Assembly (NCBI GenBank): GCA_015350385.1
Contig: WNKI01000002.1
Coordinates: 8,818,321 to 8,882,320, forward strand
Reading direction: 5' to 3'
DNA length: 64,000 nt
Source: Aculops lycopersici
Lineage: Eukaryota > Arthropoda > Arachnida > Trombidiformes > Eriophyidae
How positions within the stretch are numbered: position 1 is the first letter of the stretch; the number at the start of each line of letters is the position of its first letter. This document shows, piece by piece, positions 21,345 to 30,658 of the stretch. Both the position numbers and the translations under genes were made by a program. Under the pieces are notes generated by a model, which was given only the letters and a program-made list of their open reading frames with translations, made no database searches and had not been told where the DNA came from.

Positions 21345-21875
21345 TTGTTGTTTTTTTTTAGAAATCCTGTATTAACGTATGCAGAAAATCAAGACACCGA
21401 CCAAATCACAGACAATCAAGACACCACAAAATCACAGACAATCAAGACAAATCACAGAAATCAAGTTAAAAATCGACCTATGTCAGATACATCTGATCGA
21501 GAAATCAAAGATCTTCTTCAACTATCACCAATCAAGACAATGGAGAAGGCTATCGATTATGCTCCAGTGAACATGACAGGTTTCACCAAGCTAACTTCAT
21601 CCAACTTTAGCGCTTGGAAATGGAGCCTGCGCAATCTGTTTAAGGACCAAAACCTTTATGATTGCATCACCGTCAACAACATCACCGATCCCCGCAAGGA
21701 GAGTCGTGCTCTCAACATTCTGGGCCAAACGTTATCCGACGAGATCAAGAACAAGGTTATCCATTGCACGACATCCTACTCTCTCTCTCTACACAGAGAT
21801 CGAGTCAATCTTTGTCAACACTTCTTCGTTTCAAGCAACACAGTTGCACATGCAACTTTCGGGCTTAAAATTTAA
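21345..21875 (+). pseudogene. Copia gag, 5' part (cut by frameshift)
   Basis: This open frame carries the Gag N-terminus. The likely initiator is the ATG at 21480 (MSDTSDREIKDLLQ). The Gag-like part includes FTKLTSSNFSAWKWSLRNLF and LGQTLSDEIKNKVIHC. Gag similarity stops at the CT run 21779-21790, after which this frame is unrelated sequence to a stop at 21875, while Gag continues in the +1-shifted frame. It either lost one CT unit or relies on frameshifting. Confidence 0.8.
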
Positions 21876-24800
21876 GCCAAACAACATCGACGTTGGTCTC
21901 TCTGAAGTTCTGGGTTCAGTTGCCCAACTAAAGAATCTCGGAGAACCGATGACCGATCGTCATGTTGAAGGAGTCATTCTTAGTGCGCTTCCGCCCTCCT
22001 TCCGTACCTTCATCACCGTATGGAAAGGTAAACAGCCAAGTGAGAGAACCCTGACCAATTTGGCCAACTCGATTCGAGCCGAAATCGAAGACAACAAATT
22101 CTTCGAAAACAAAACCGAGAAGGCTCTAGTTGGCAGAGAGGTTCCAAAGCGAGATTCCGAGGCCCAAGCAAGCAAGCGATTCCGTGGCGACTGTAATTAC
22201 TGCAAGAAGCCGGGGCATATGGTTCGTGATTGCCGGAAACTAAAGAAGAAGAAGGAGCTTGATGCCAAGCAATCCGGTAGCGTTCCGAAAGTCGAGCCAA
22301 CCAAGGCGGACACCTCCAATAAGAACAAAAACGCGGAAGCTGGATTCATGGCCGTGGACAGCAATGTCACTCTTCAAGCATCGCAATGGCTTGCCGATAG
22401 TGGAGCATCTCGCCATATGACTCCGCATAAGCAATGGTTTCACTCCTATCTTGAATTCGACGAGCCAATCAACTTCGCTATGGGAAACGACACCACAATC
22501 CAAGCCTACGGTTCAGGGGATATAGAGACAACAGCCGGCACCATTCATCAAGTTTATTATGTGCCAGAAGTATCCACTAACTTGTTCTCTATATCATCAG
22601 CCGCTCGTCGTGGCATAACCGTCAACTACGATCAAGATGGAGTATCTCTGTACTCCAATGACAAACTCCTAATCCGAGGCGAGCTGATCGACACTCTCTA
22701 CGTACTGGAATTTGAAATTTGTGCTGAATACCAACAGGTTTTTGTAGCCCGAAGCGAGGCCCACTGGCACGCGATCTTGGGTCACATTTCGAAGAGCTCG
22801 ATCAAGGACATCGCCAAAAGTGGAGCTATCAAAGACCTCAAAATCTCGAGCAATGACAGTCAAACCTGCGCTGACTGTGCATTGAACAAACAACACGCTA
22901 GATCCCATCCAACACGCACCACTCCTAGGTCCAGCACCCCCGGTGAGACAATCCATTTTGACACCGTGGGGCCAATCAAGATCACCTCAATTGGAGGAAA
23001 CAAGTACTTTGTTCTAGCCAAAGACGAAGCGTCGGGCTTCCGTCATGTCGCCTTCGTCTCGAAGAAAGAATTTGTTCCAATCAAGGTACGCAATATTCTC
23101 CAATCCATCAAACTTGACCTAGGGAAGCTACCCACCAAGATCTTCTCAGACAATGGCACCGAGTATGTTAACCACAAACTTAGTGAATTTTTAGAGGACA
23201 ATTCAATTCTCCACGACCGATCCGTACGATACACACCTCAACAAAACGGACTCATAGAGCGCGATATCCGTACCATTGTCGAGGCTGCACGAACCATGCT
23301 GAACGCATCAAAGCTAAAACCAGGGTTGTGGGCAGAAGCCGTAAATTCAGCCGTATACCTATTGAATAGAGTACCGAAGAGCACCAATCCAATGATCACC
23401 CCATTTGAACTATGGTATAAACGTAAACCATCAGCTAATCATCTGCATGTCTTCGGCTGCCCTGTCGTTACCAAAACTCCCAAGCCATACATTGGTCACA
23501 AATTTGCAGAAACCGGCAAAGTTCAATATTTTGTTGGTTACACCGAACGTACATTCACCTTCCGGATTTATGATCCTGAAGATGATTGCGTGAGAACTGA
23601 GTGCAACTTGAAGTTTTTAGATACATCCGTCATTCAATCTCAGTCACCCGCCCAAGGAAACGTACCAGAGCTCATTGATTCCAATCCAATCATCTATGCA
23701 AGTGACTACTCACCGCAAATAGAGGAGCTAGAAGTCGATGATGACAAGTCATATGTGAGCGCCGCCGACATGGATCACATCGAGATCCAAGAGGAACCCG
23801 AACAAGTCACTGGGGAATCAATACCGACAACAGTCGACGAATCCAATCAAGATCGTGAAGACAGTACAAACAGACCGAACATCGTTCAGGAAGAAACTGG
23901 ATCCGATTCCCAGCATGCTCCTACTACCAACAAGCTCCTGAAGAGGTTACTTATCGATGACAAACTACCCGAGGTAGTAGGACGTCGACTTCGTAACCGA
24001 GAACAGGTTAACATTTGCAAGGTTGACTTGTCGGAGGATCCATCCAACTACAAAGACGCGATGACCCGACCTGATCGCGACCTCTGGCTCAAAGCAATGA
24101 AAGAGGAAATGGATTCAATGAGCAAGACCCAAGTTTGGCGACTCGTTGACAAACCAGCCGAAGCTAACTTGATATCGAATCGCTGGGTTTTCAAATCAAA
24201 GAGGGGACCAGAAGGAATCAGATACAGAGCAAGATTTGTCGCACGTGGCTTTAGCCAAATTCCCGGAGTTGATTACAGCGAGACATACTCGCCCGTAGTC
24301 AATATGCTTTCAGTAAGATTGCTACTAGCCTACGCATCTCTGGTTCACCTCAACATCAAGCAATTTGACGTTAAAACTGCCTTCCTCTATGGCGACATAG
24401 AGGAAGACCTGTTCATGACGCAACCGGAAGGATTTGAGGATGGCAGCAAGCGAGTCTGTAAACTTCAAAGAAGCTTGTACGGACTCAAACAGAGTCCGCG
24501 TCAGTGGAATAGAAAATTTTCCGATTTTCTAACTTCACTGAATTTACGTACATCCGACTATGACAACTGTATCTTCTTCCGGACAGAACCAAAGAAGTTG
24601 TTCATCGCAGTCTACGTCGACGACGGTTTGATATTAGCAGAAGACAAGAAAGAAATCGAATTGGTCGTTTCCAAGATGAAGCAACACTTTGAGATCCATG
24701 AGGTTGAGTGCGCTAACTTTCTAGGCTTCCAAATCAAATTCACAAAGGGAGGCAATATCATGATCCACCAGGAAACTTATATTAGCAAGATGCTAGATAA

Positions 24801-25623
24801 GTTCAACATGTCACGCTCAACTTCAGTCGAGAATCCATGCGCCTTCGCCAACTCAAGCGATGATACTAGACCACTTTCGACTTCAATCCCTTACCGCGAG
24901 GCTATCGGCAGCCTGAGTTGGGCCACCAACATCACCCGAGTAGACATCGCTTACAGTGTCAACAAGCTCAGTAGGAAAGTCGCTAACCCAACCGAAGAAG
25001 ATTGGACATCCATCAAGAGGATATTTAGATATCTAACCGACAAACGTGATCTCGCCATATCCTACGAGGGGCAATCCAGCGAGCTTATTGGATATAGTGA
25101 TTCTGACTTTGCCGGTGACGAGAGTAGAAAATCAACCACAGGTTACGTGATATTGTTTGCGGGAGGGCCCATATTATGGAAAACCCAACGCCAAACAATA
25201 GTCACGCTCTCGTCGACCGAGGCCGAGCTCGTTAGTCTTTGCTCCCTCATTAAGGAACTAATTTGGGTCCGGTCCTTATGCATTGAGCTAGGAATGATAT
25301 CAACCCAACCGACACAAGTCTTGTGCGACAACTCGAGTACCATCAAGATTATCAACAACCAATCAAGCTCTCAACGCACCAGGCACCTGGGCGTCAAGGC
25401 GGCATTCAGCCGTGAACAAATTAAAGACAATCAAATTGTCGTAAAACACGTAAGCACAACAGACCAATTAGCCGACTTACTAACCAAACCGATGCTCACC
25501 AGCAAGTACATCACCAACACAACACTTCAAGGATCAGACAATCCCACTGCTGTGGAGCTCAGCGACAGATCGATCAATATCAGTTACTCCAGTCGTGTAA
25601 CACCCGAAACCAGGGTAGTTTAA
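21658..25623 (+). CDS. Copia Gag(C-terminal)-Pol polyprotein
   Basis: The open frame is 1321 codons; meaningful Gag sequence begins just after the CT run (~21791). In order: Gag C-terminal part, zinc knuckle CX2CX4HX4C at about 22192-22233, aspartic protease with WLADSGASRHMT near 22390, and a pre-integrase HWHAILGH...CADC finger (~22760-22880). The integrase core follows, with HFDTVGPI, SDNGTEYVN and TPQQNGLIERD. Reverse transcriptase runs from RWVFKSKRGPEG to YVDDGLILA (YVDD at 24613-24624). RNase H has YSDSDFAGD and STEAELVSL, with a later LCDNSS Asp. No internal stops are present, so the catalytic part looks intact. As in other Copia elements no separate envelope gene is present. Confidence 0.95.
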   Translation: MIASPSTTSPIPARRVVLSTFWAKRYPTRSRTRLSIARHPTLSLYTEIESIFVNTSSFQATQLHMQLSGLKFKPNNIDVGLSEVLGSVAQLKNLGEPMTDRHVEGVILSALPPSFRTFITVWKGKQPSERTLTNLANSIRAEIEDNKFFENKTEKALVGREVPKRDSEAQASKRFRGDCNYCKKPGHMVRDCRKLKKKKELDAKQSGSVPKVEPTKADTSNKNKNAEAGFMAVDSNVTLQASQWLADSGASRHMTPHKQWFHSYLEFDEPINFAMGNDTTIQAYGSGDIETTAGTIHQVYYVPEVSTNLFSISSAARRGITVNYDQDGVSLYSNDKLLIRGELIDTLYVLEFEICAEYQQVFVARSEAHWHAILGHISKSSIKDIAKSGAIKDLKISSNDSQTCADCALNKQHARSHPTRTTPRSSTPGETIHFDTVGPIKITSIGGNKYFVLAKDEASGFRHVAFVSKKEFVPIKVRNILQSIKLDLGKLPTKIFSDNGTEYVNHKLSEFLEDNSILHDRSVRYTPQQNGLIERDIRTIVEAARTMLNASKLKPGLWAEAVNSAVYLLNRVPKSTNPMITPFELWYKRKPSANHLHVFGCPVVTKTPKPYIGHKFAETGKVQYFVGYTERTFTFRIYDPEDDCVRTECNLKFLDTSVIQSQSPAQGNVPELIDSNPIIYASDYSPQIEELEVDDDKSYVSAADMDHIEIQEEPEQVTGESIPTTVDESNQDREDSTNRPNIVQEETGSDSQHAPTTNKLLKRLLIDDKLPEVVGRRLRNREQVNICKVDLSEDPSNYKDAMTRPDRDLWLKAMKEEMDSMSKTQVWRLVDKPAEANLISNRWVFKSKRGPEGIRYRARFVARGFSQIPGVDYSETYSPVVNMLSVRLLLAYASLVHLNIKQFDVKTAFLYGDIEEDLFMTQPEGFEDGSKRVCKLQRSLYGLKQSPRQWNRKFSDFLTSLNLRTSDYDNCIFFRTEPKKLFIAVYVDDGLILAEDKKEIELVVSKMKQHFEIHEVECANFLGFQIKFTKGGNIMIHQETYISKMLDKFNMSRSTSVENPCAFANSSDDTRPLSTSIPYREAIGSLSWATNITRVDIAYSVNKLSRKVANPTEEDWTSIKRIFRYLTDKRDLAISYEGQSSELIGYSDSDFAGDESRKSTTGYVILFAGGPILWKTQRQTIVTLSSTEAELVSLCSLIKELIWVRSLCIELGMISTQPTQVLCDNSSTIKIINNQSSSQRTRHLGVKAAFSREQIKDNQIVVKHVSTTDQLADLLTKPMLTSKYITNTTLQGSDNPTAVELSDRSINISYSSRVTPETRVV

Positions 25624-25640
25624 CCCAAGAAGTTCACACT

Positions 25641-25649
25641 AAGGGAGGG
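25641..25649 (+). other. Polypurine tract
   Basis: AAGGGAGGG directly precedes the TG of the 3' LTR, the expected plus-strand primer site. Confidence 0.85.
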
Positions 25650-25733
25650 TGTTACTAATTACATTGTCATCTGTAGTTTGAACTTCTCTCTTCCAATAAA
25701 GTCAGTCCCAATATGTCCCTTGTCCGTTTAACA
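25650..25733 (+). repeat. 3' LTR (84 bp)
   Basis: Identical in all 84 positions to the 5' LTR and followed by the target duplication AGATT (25734-25738). Confidence 0.97.
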
Positions 25734-26100
25734 AGATTAAATCAAATCAAAGAGACTTCGTTCATGTAGATGAGTATTTTTTGTTACCATTTCTGCAATT
25801 TAGTTGTCGTCGGGACTTTTGAAAATAATCGAGCGGCAGATTTTCGTTAGATTTCAGGTATATATTGACTTCGTAGCATGATTTGCGGCTTTGGATCCAA
25901 TACACCTGCAATATCGATAGCGTTTGTAATCAGCGATTTGGTGGCCCCCAGTCTGCATGAAGCTGACTGGGGGGTCACTATGGTCTTCAGCGGACTCTTA
26001 TTTATCAGCACATAACTTTTATCATGAACTTGATGTGAATAGTCATAATAAAAAAGCAAACTTTACTAGAAACATAGAGAAATCACAACAGAAAGACGAA
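25734..26100. other. Promoter-side flank of ligase copy 2
   Basis: Copia inserted about 370 bases before the copy 2 start codon. The remaining sequence lacks the GATTTGCTTT-CAGATAA element seen before other copies. An upstream in-frame ATG at 25957 adds residues absent from paralogues and is probably leader. Confidence 0.5.
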
Positions 26101-27705
26101 ATGGCCAAGATCCTCAAGTCCTCAATTCCACATCTCGGGCCACCAACGGAAAATCTCATCGAGTTAATCAAGCTTAGCCTCAGGAAGCACGCCCAGCAAA
26201 CTATCCTCATAGACTCGATAAGTGGAACCAAGTGGACAGGTCGGCAGATCGAGTCTTGTGTCGCAAGAATCGCAAAGCACCTCAGAGAGGAGCACAATTT
26301 GCAGAAAGGTGATCGCTGCAGTTTGTATGGATTACCAAGCGACAAGATTGCATTGCTCATTTTGTCAATCATTGCAGCTGGTGGTGTTTACACCTACACA
26401 AGAAATACAAGCTCTGGTCGCGATGTCAACGATACAACCTCAGTTATGGGTTCCAAGTTTTTGATTCCCTCTAGCGACGAGCTAGAGAAGCTTGCCAATT
26501 TCGACAAGCAGTTGCGAGAAAGACTCAAGATTATAAACTTGGATCAACTAGGCGAATTTTTTAGGCAAGAGAGTCTAACTAGCAGTGATAATTTGGACCA
26601 ACTTTGCAATGAGATCAAAATTGACTGCGAGCACGACTTTGCTGCCATCCAATTCTCGAGTGGCACAACCGGAAAGCCAAAGCCGACCCCTAGGACCCAC
26701 AGGAACCTTTGTCACGTGGCTACTACGCTGGACCACCCCGAACTCTTGGATCTAAAACCGGGCGTTGTGTTTACCGGATGGCTGCCTCTATCACATGCTT
26801 CCGGACTTTGCGCTCTCCTAGCATCGATAAACGGAGGCAGCACCTTTGTTGTTTGGAGTAAGCAATCAGATATTGAGGATGCTCTAGCAACAATAGCCAA
26901 ATACAAAGCTACCATCTTTGCTGCGTCGTTGCCACTCTTGTCGACGTTGGCCAATACTGGCATTAAGTTTAAGGCGAAGTACGACACATCATCATTGGAA
27001 CACATCATATCAACTGGCGCCAAGATTGTCAATCTCAGTCTACCGAGGTCCCTTGTTGCGGCATTCGAGCTCAAGTCGCTGCGTCAAACCTTTGGAATGA
27101 CCGAGGCCGGATTCATCTTTCTAATTGAAAGGTCACAGGCCAAAGACAATTACTCGTCAGTCGGTCGTATTTGTCTTGGAATGGAGGCTGTGGTCATGAA
27201 TCGCGAGACTCTCGAGATTTTGGGACCGAATCAAAGCGGTGAGATCGCGCTTCGGGGTCCACAGATCTTCCCCGGCTACTGCACCGAAACGCCAGGTACA
27301 TTCGACAGGTCGGACTTTACCGATTCAGGTTGGTTCAGAACTGGCGATCGTGGTCACTACGACGAGAATGATCTTGTCTACATTGATGGCCGCTATAAGG
27401 AATTCATGGTGCTCGAAAATAACTCTCGCTTCTTTCCTACAGAAATTGAGGCCATCGTTGCAGAGCATCCATCCGTCGAGGGGGCTTGTGTTATAAAATT
27501 GACTGAATTTGGTTCCAATTCTTGTGACATCGCAAGAGCTTACATAACCCTGAAACAAGGTTGCACTGTAACCGAGAGAGAGATTCTAGATTTCGTTTCG
27601 GAACAAGCTCCCAACATGCTCATCTCTGGAGGTGTCAAAATTCTGGATCAGTTCCCTCGTATGCATAATGGGAAAGTTGACAAGCAAGCTCTACGAGCTC
27701 TATGA
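26101..27705 (+). CDS. Acyl/aryl-CoA ligase-like ANL enzyme, array copy 2
   Basis: A 534-residue ANL enzyme. I chose the ATG at 26101 (MAKILKSSIPHLGPPTENLI) because every paralogue starts there, although the frame is open from 25957. Motifs: A3 FSSGTTGKPKPTPRTHRN, hinge WLPLSHASGLCALLA, A5 TFGMTEAGFIFL, A7 GWFRTGDRGHYDEN and A10 NGKVDKQALRAL at the C-terminus. The A8 loop reads KEFMVLENNSRFFP, without the usual Lys-Gly. It is the most divergent array member around the A5 pocket (AGFIF instead of CGRVF or SGWVF), which in this superfamily lines the acyl site, so its substrate may differ. Its 3' 170 coding bases and flank recur as a fragment at 30983-31260. Confidence 0.9.
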   Translation: MAKILKSSIPHLGPPTENLIELIKLSLRKHAQQTILIDSISGTKWTGRQIESCVARIAKHLREEHNLQKGDRCSLYGLPSDKIALLILSIIAAGGVYTYTRNTSSGRDVNDTTSVMGSKFLIPSSDELEKLANFDKQLRERLKIINLDQLGEFFRQESLTSSDNLDQLCNEIKIDCEHDFAAIQFSSGTTGKPKPTPRTHRNLCHVATTLDHPELLDLKPGVVFTGWLPLSHASGLCALLASINGGSTFVVWSKQSDIEDALATIAKYKATIFAASLPLLSTLANTGIKFKAKYDTSSLEHIISTGAKIVNLSLPRSLVAAFELKSLRQTFGMTEAGFIFLIERSQAKDNYSSVGRICLGMEAVVMNRETLEILGPNQSGEIALRGPQIFPGYCTETPGTFDRSDFTDSGWFRTGDRGHYDENDLVYIDGRYKEFMVLENNSRFFPTEIEAIVAEHPSVEGACVIKLTEFGSNSCDIARAYITLKQGCTVTEREILDFVSEQAPNMLISGGVKILDQFPRMHNGKVDKQALRAL

Positions 27706-27887
27706 ACAACAGGTGGCATCAATACTAGTCACAGACGAGTTCATAAAGGTTTCTTCTACGTTGTCATTAGTTTTCGTTCCAACTAAATACCAAACATAAG
27801 CCAAGCACTTCGAACCGAAAGAATAGGAGGCAGGTCCACTGATCTCCCTTGGAGTTGCAATAATCTTTTCTGATGGGTAGAAATTTT

Positions 27888-28161
27888 GCTAAAACTCGAC
27901 CTGATTGTTTAGTTAGACGCAACTAAGCCAAGAGGATAGACTGCGCCCTCTTTGGCGCCACTGTTAATATCAGATAATATCTGGATTAGTTATTGGAATC
28001 AAAACGAAACAGTTGCCTCGCAAGTAAAATATATTTGCTGTCTGTCAATTGACATGGAACGATTGATTTGCTTTGGTCAATCAGATAAAATTTTTGATTA
28101 GATTGCCGGAGCACAAGAGACTCATTGCTGCTCATTTTCTGGCGAGGATACTTTGAACAGT
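27888..28161. repeat. 274-bp identical spacer repeat, copy A
   Basis: Every base matches 31425-31698 (offset 3537). It ends about 190 bases before a ligase ATG in both places and contains the GATA-like element. Perfect identity in noncoding DNA indicates a very recent duplication or gene conversion. A diverged version lies at about 33670-33960. Confidence 0.92.
28065..28088 (+). promoter_or_regulatory. Recurring GATTTGCTTT-n7-CAGATAA element
   Basis: GATTTGCTTT and the GATA-type CAGATAA, 263 bases before the copy 3 ATG. Related elements precede copies 4 and 5 at 248 and 240 bases. The 33857 version lies in otherwise diverged sequence, which hints at constraint. Confidence 0.45.
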
Positions 28162-28350
28162 TGAGTAGGTCATTCGGAGTAGTGGGAAGTGATAACTTTT
28201 TGCACAACAACTACAATCACGAACACTACCACAGTCACTGCTATCTTTTTTACTTTTATGGGGAAATAAACTAGTTTCGATTTGGTAGCCAGGATAACAA
28301 GCGAATAGTAAAATCACTATCTCGAAACATAGACATACAAATACATTAGG

Positions 28351-29985
28351 ATGGCCAAGATTCTTAGGTCCCCAATTCCGTATCGCGGACCTGCGACGGA
28401 AAATCTCATCGAGTTCATCAAACTTGGTCTCAGAAATCATGCTGAGCAAACGATCATCATAGACGCAATCACCGGAACTAAGTGGACGGGTCAACAAATT
28501 GAGTCTTGTGTTGCAAGAATCGCAAAGCACCTCAGAGAGGAGCACAATTTACGGAAAGGTGATCGTTGCAGTTTATATGGATTACCTAGCGACAAGATTG
28601 CTTTACTTATTCTATCAGTCATTGTGGCAGGAGGCGTTTCCATTTACCTGAAGAACACGAGCTCTGGTCGCGAAATCAATGATACAACCGCCGTTTTAGG
28701 CTCGAAGTTTCTGATTACATCCAGCAAAGACCTGAAAAACCTTGCATCTTTCGACGAAGAATTGAGAAAGAGACTTAAGATTATCGTCATCGAAGGACAG
28801 CAGTGTGGTGATAAGGTCGATAGTTTAGTTGACCTTTTTGAGCAAGAAAGTTCGACTCACAATGATAATTTAGACCAACTTTTCGAGGAAATCAAGATTG
28901 ACTGTGAGCACGACTTTGCAGTCATCCAATTTTCAAGCGGAACAACTGGAAAGCCCAAGGCAATTCCTAGAACCCACAAGAACTTTTGTCACGTGGTTGC
29001 AGCGTTGGATCATCCTGAATTTGAGGACTTGAAGCCGGGTATTGTATTAACTGGATTACTTCCCATGACGCACGCTGCCGGGTTATGGGCCCTACTGGCT
29101 TCAATCACCTGCGGAAGCACCTTTGTAATCTGGACCAGACAAACGGATGTCGAGGACGCACTAGCGACGATAGCCAAGTACAAGGCAAATATTTTCACAT
29201 CATCGTTATTATTTCTATCAATGTTAGGTGATGAGGGGATCAAGCTGAAGGAGAAATACGATACTTCCTCTCTAGAACATATTGTTACAAGTGGATCAAA
29301 AATTGTCAACCCCAATCTACCAATATCTATCATTGAGGCGTTCAAGCTGAAGTCGTTGCGCCAATGCTTCGGAATGACAGAGTGCGGTCGTGTGTTTCTA
29401 GCGAGATTATCACAGGCCAAAGACAATTACCTATCGATCGGGCATATTTGTCCAGGTACGGAGGCGATTGTCATTGATCGCGAGACTCTCGAAATGTTAG
29501 GACCGAATCAAAGCGGCGAAATCGCGCTCCGGGGTCCACAGATCTTCCCCGGCTACTGCACCGATACGCCAGGTATATTCGATAGATCCGACTTCACTGA
29601 TTCGGGTTGGTTCAGAATAGGCGATCGTGGCTACTACGACGAGAACGATCTAGTGTTCATCGATGGCCGCTATAAAGAACTCTTATGGTTGGAGTCGAAT
29701 GCTCGATTCTTCCCCACGGAGATAGAGGGCATAATCTCGGAGCATCCATCTGTGGAGGGAGTATGCGTCGTGAAATCAGCGGAATTTGGAGTGGACTATG
29801 CATGCGACGTAGCTAAAGCTTACATAACCTTAAAACAAGGTTGCACGGTAACTGAGAGTGAAATTTTAGACTTTGTTGCCGGACAGTCGCCCACGATGCT
29901 GATTGCCGGCGGTGTCCGAATTTTGAGCGAGTTTCCTAGTTTGCAAAATGGGAAAGTTGACAAGCAAGCTCTACGTCTTCTTTAG
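28351..29985 (+). CDS. Acyl/aryl-CoA ligase-like ANL enzyme, array copy 3
   Basis: A 544-residue ANL enzyme starting MAKILRSPIPYRGPATENLI. Motifs: A3 FSSGTTGKPKAIPRTHKN, hinge LPMTHAAGLWALLA, A5 GMTECGRVFL, A7 GWFRIGDRGYYDEND and A10 NGKVDKQALRLL at the C-terminus. The A8 loop is KELLWLESNARFFP. It is the closest relative of copy 1: 162 consecutive identical bases cover the P-loop region (28840-29001 = 18009-18170), and the A5 region and downstream spacer also match. Between these blocks the two genes diverge, suggesting conversion. A two-residue-longer loop near 150 (GQQCGDKVDS) distinguishes it. A polyA signal is at 30037. Confidence 0.92.
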   Translation: MAKILRSPIPYRGPATENLIEFIKLGLRNHAEQTIIIDAITGTKWTGQQIESCVARIAKHLREEHNLRKGDRCSLYGLPSDKIALLILSVIVAGGVSIYLKNTSSGREINDTTAVLGSKFLITSSKDLKNLASFDEELRKRLKIIVIEGQQCGDKVDSLVDLFEQESSTHNDNLDQLFEEIKIDCEHDFAVIQFSSGTTGKPKAIPRTHKNFCHVVAALDHPEFEDLKPGIVLTGLLPMTHAAGLWALLASITCGSTFVIWTRQTDVEDALATIAKYKANIFTSSLLFLSMLGDEGIKLKEKYDTSSLEHIVTSGSKIVNPNLPISIIEAFKLKSLRQCFGMTECGRVFLARLSQAKDNYLSIGHICPGTEAIVIDRETLEMLGPNQSGEIALRGPQIFPGYCTDTPGIFDRSDFTDSGWFRIGDRGYYDENDLVFIDGRYKELLWLESNARFFPTEIEGIISEHPSVEGVCVVKSAEFGVDYACDVAKAYITLKQGCTVTESEILDFVAGQSPTMLIAGGVRILSEFPSLQNGKVDKQALRLL

Positions 29986-30036
29986 CGAACTGATGGCACC
30001 AGGGCTAACCTAACGTATATTTTTGATACTCACACA

Positions 30037-30042
30037 AATAAA
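30037..30042 (+). terminator. Polyadenylation signal AATAAA of ligase copy 3
   Basis: A canonical AATAAA lies about 52 bases after the stop codon. The corresponding position after copy 1 reads AAATAG, so copy 1 lacks the canonical hexamer here. Confidence 0.6.
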
Positions 30043-30434
30043 CATCATAGTTTCGTTTTATTGACTTCCGAAAATCTCTATAAAATTGGGCTACTAGATG
30101 GGGGAGGGGAGGTTCGCATCATCACCTGTTGACTTTGAAATGGCCGATCAGGTCATATCTACCGTGTTCACTTATCTATGACGATTCGATCGACGATCAA
30201 ATTACAAATAATTATAATCGACTCAAGTAACTCTCATTTCTATTTATATACGGTTTTTTCCTCAACATACGATGAAAGATTTGTGATCGATTTGTAGCTA
30301 GTAAGTCAATCAACTGAAAGCTGAGGAAAAGGTAAGTGAATCGATCTATTCCCAATTATTGCACTATGAATATGACTCCAACTATCTAGTTTCGGGTCTT
30401 AATCTCGGCGAAACCTCATCGACCATTGCTATTG

Positions 30435-30606
30435 ACCGTTCAAATTTGAGAGAGGCAGCCTGGTAATGAGCATGCTGGAAGCACCAGCATCAAAGTGGCT
30501 GGATTCGATCATGTTGACTCGGGATTGCTGCTAGCGTCGTTTTGTTATCAGAGAGTAAAGTTGTAAGTAATTAAGTCTGTCGAACACAAGCTCATTGAGC
30601 ATCGTG
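30435..30606 (+). mobile_element. Possible tRNA-related SINE-like insertion
   Basis: About 172 bases are present here but absent from the homologous spacer near 19612. They contain a D-arm-like GCAGCCTGGTAATGAGCATG and a TGCTG-n7-CAGCA stem. A T-arm/B-box-like GGATTCGATC follows 24 bases later. Flanks carry a short GCTATT direct repeat (30428 and 30607). The tRNA fold is imperfect (no T33, poor T stem), so this is only a candidate. Confidence 0.3.
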
Positions 30607-30634
30607 GCTATTAGACTGCAACTCTAAAGTGATC

Positions 30635-30658
30635 GATTTGCTTACACGAATCAGATAA
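30635..30658 (+). promoter_or_regulatory. Recurring GATTTGCTT-CAGATAA element
   Basis: A copy of the GATA-like element within the duplicated spacer, now upstream only of a ligase fragment (30983). Confidence 0.35.

Larger units (their letters stand above)
21229..25733 (+). mobile_element. Ty1/Copia-type LTR retrotransposon, full length and recent
   Basis: The 4505-bp element has identical 84-bp LTRs (TG...CA ends), a primer-binding site directly after the 5' LTR, and a polypurine tract directly before the 3' LTR. A perfect 5-bp target duplication AGATT flanks it (21224-21228 and 25734-25738). Internal domain order is Gag with zinc knuckle, protease, integrase, reverse transcriptase, RNase H, the Copia order. 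Identical LTRs imply a recent insertion. The only visible lesion is a frameshift in gag at a CT run, so the copy is probably non-autonomous unless that shift is bypassed. It sits in the array between the pseudogene and copy 2. Confidence 0.97.
27706..28350. other. Spacer with promoter of ligase copy 3
   Basis: It contains a 274-bp block (27888-28161) identical to 31425-31698, then a leader ending CATAGACATACAAATACATTAGG that is shared by copies 3, 4 and 5. No coding potential. Confidence 0.7.

Noticed and set aside
21229..25733. CRISPR array, prophage or bacterial mobile element
   Set aside because: The element is a eukaryotic Copia retrotransposon, and nothing in the window suggests prokaryotic DNA.
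25957..26100. N-terminal extension of ligase copy 2
   Set aside because: The extra 48 residues are absent from all paralogues, which start at the MAK/MAR codon.
30450..30530. Functional tRNA gene
   Set aside because: A D-arm-like and an anticodon-like stem exist, but position 33 is not T, the T stem does not pair and no acceptor stem forms.
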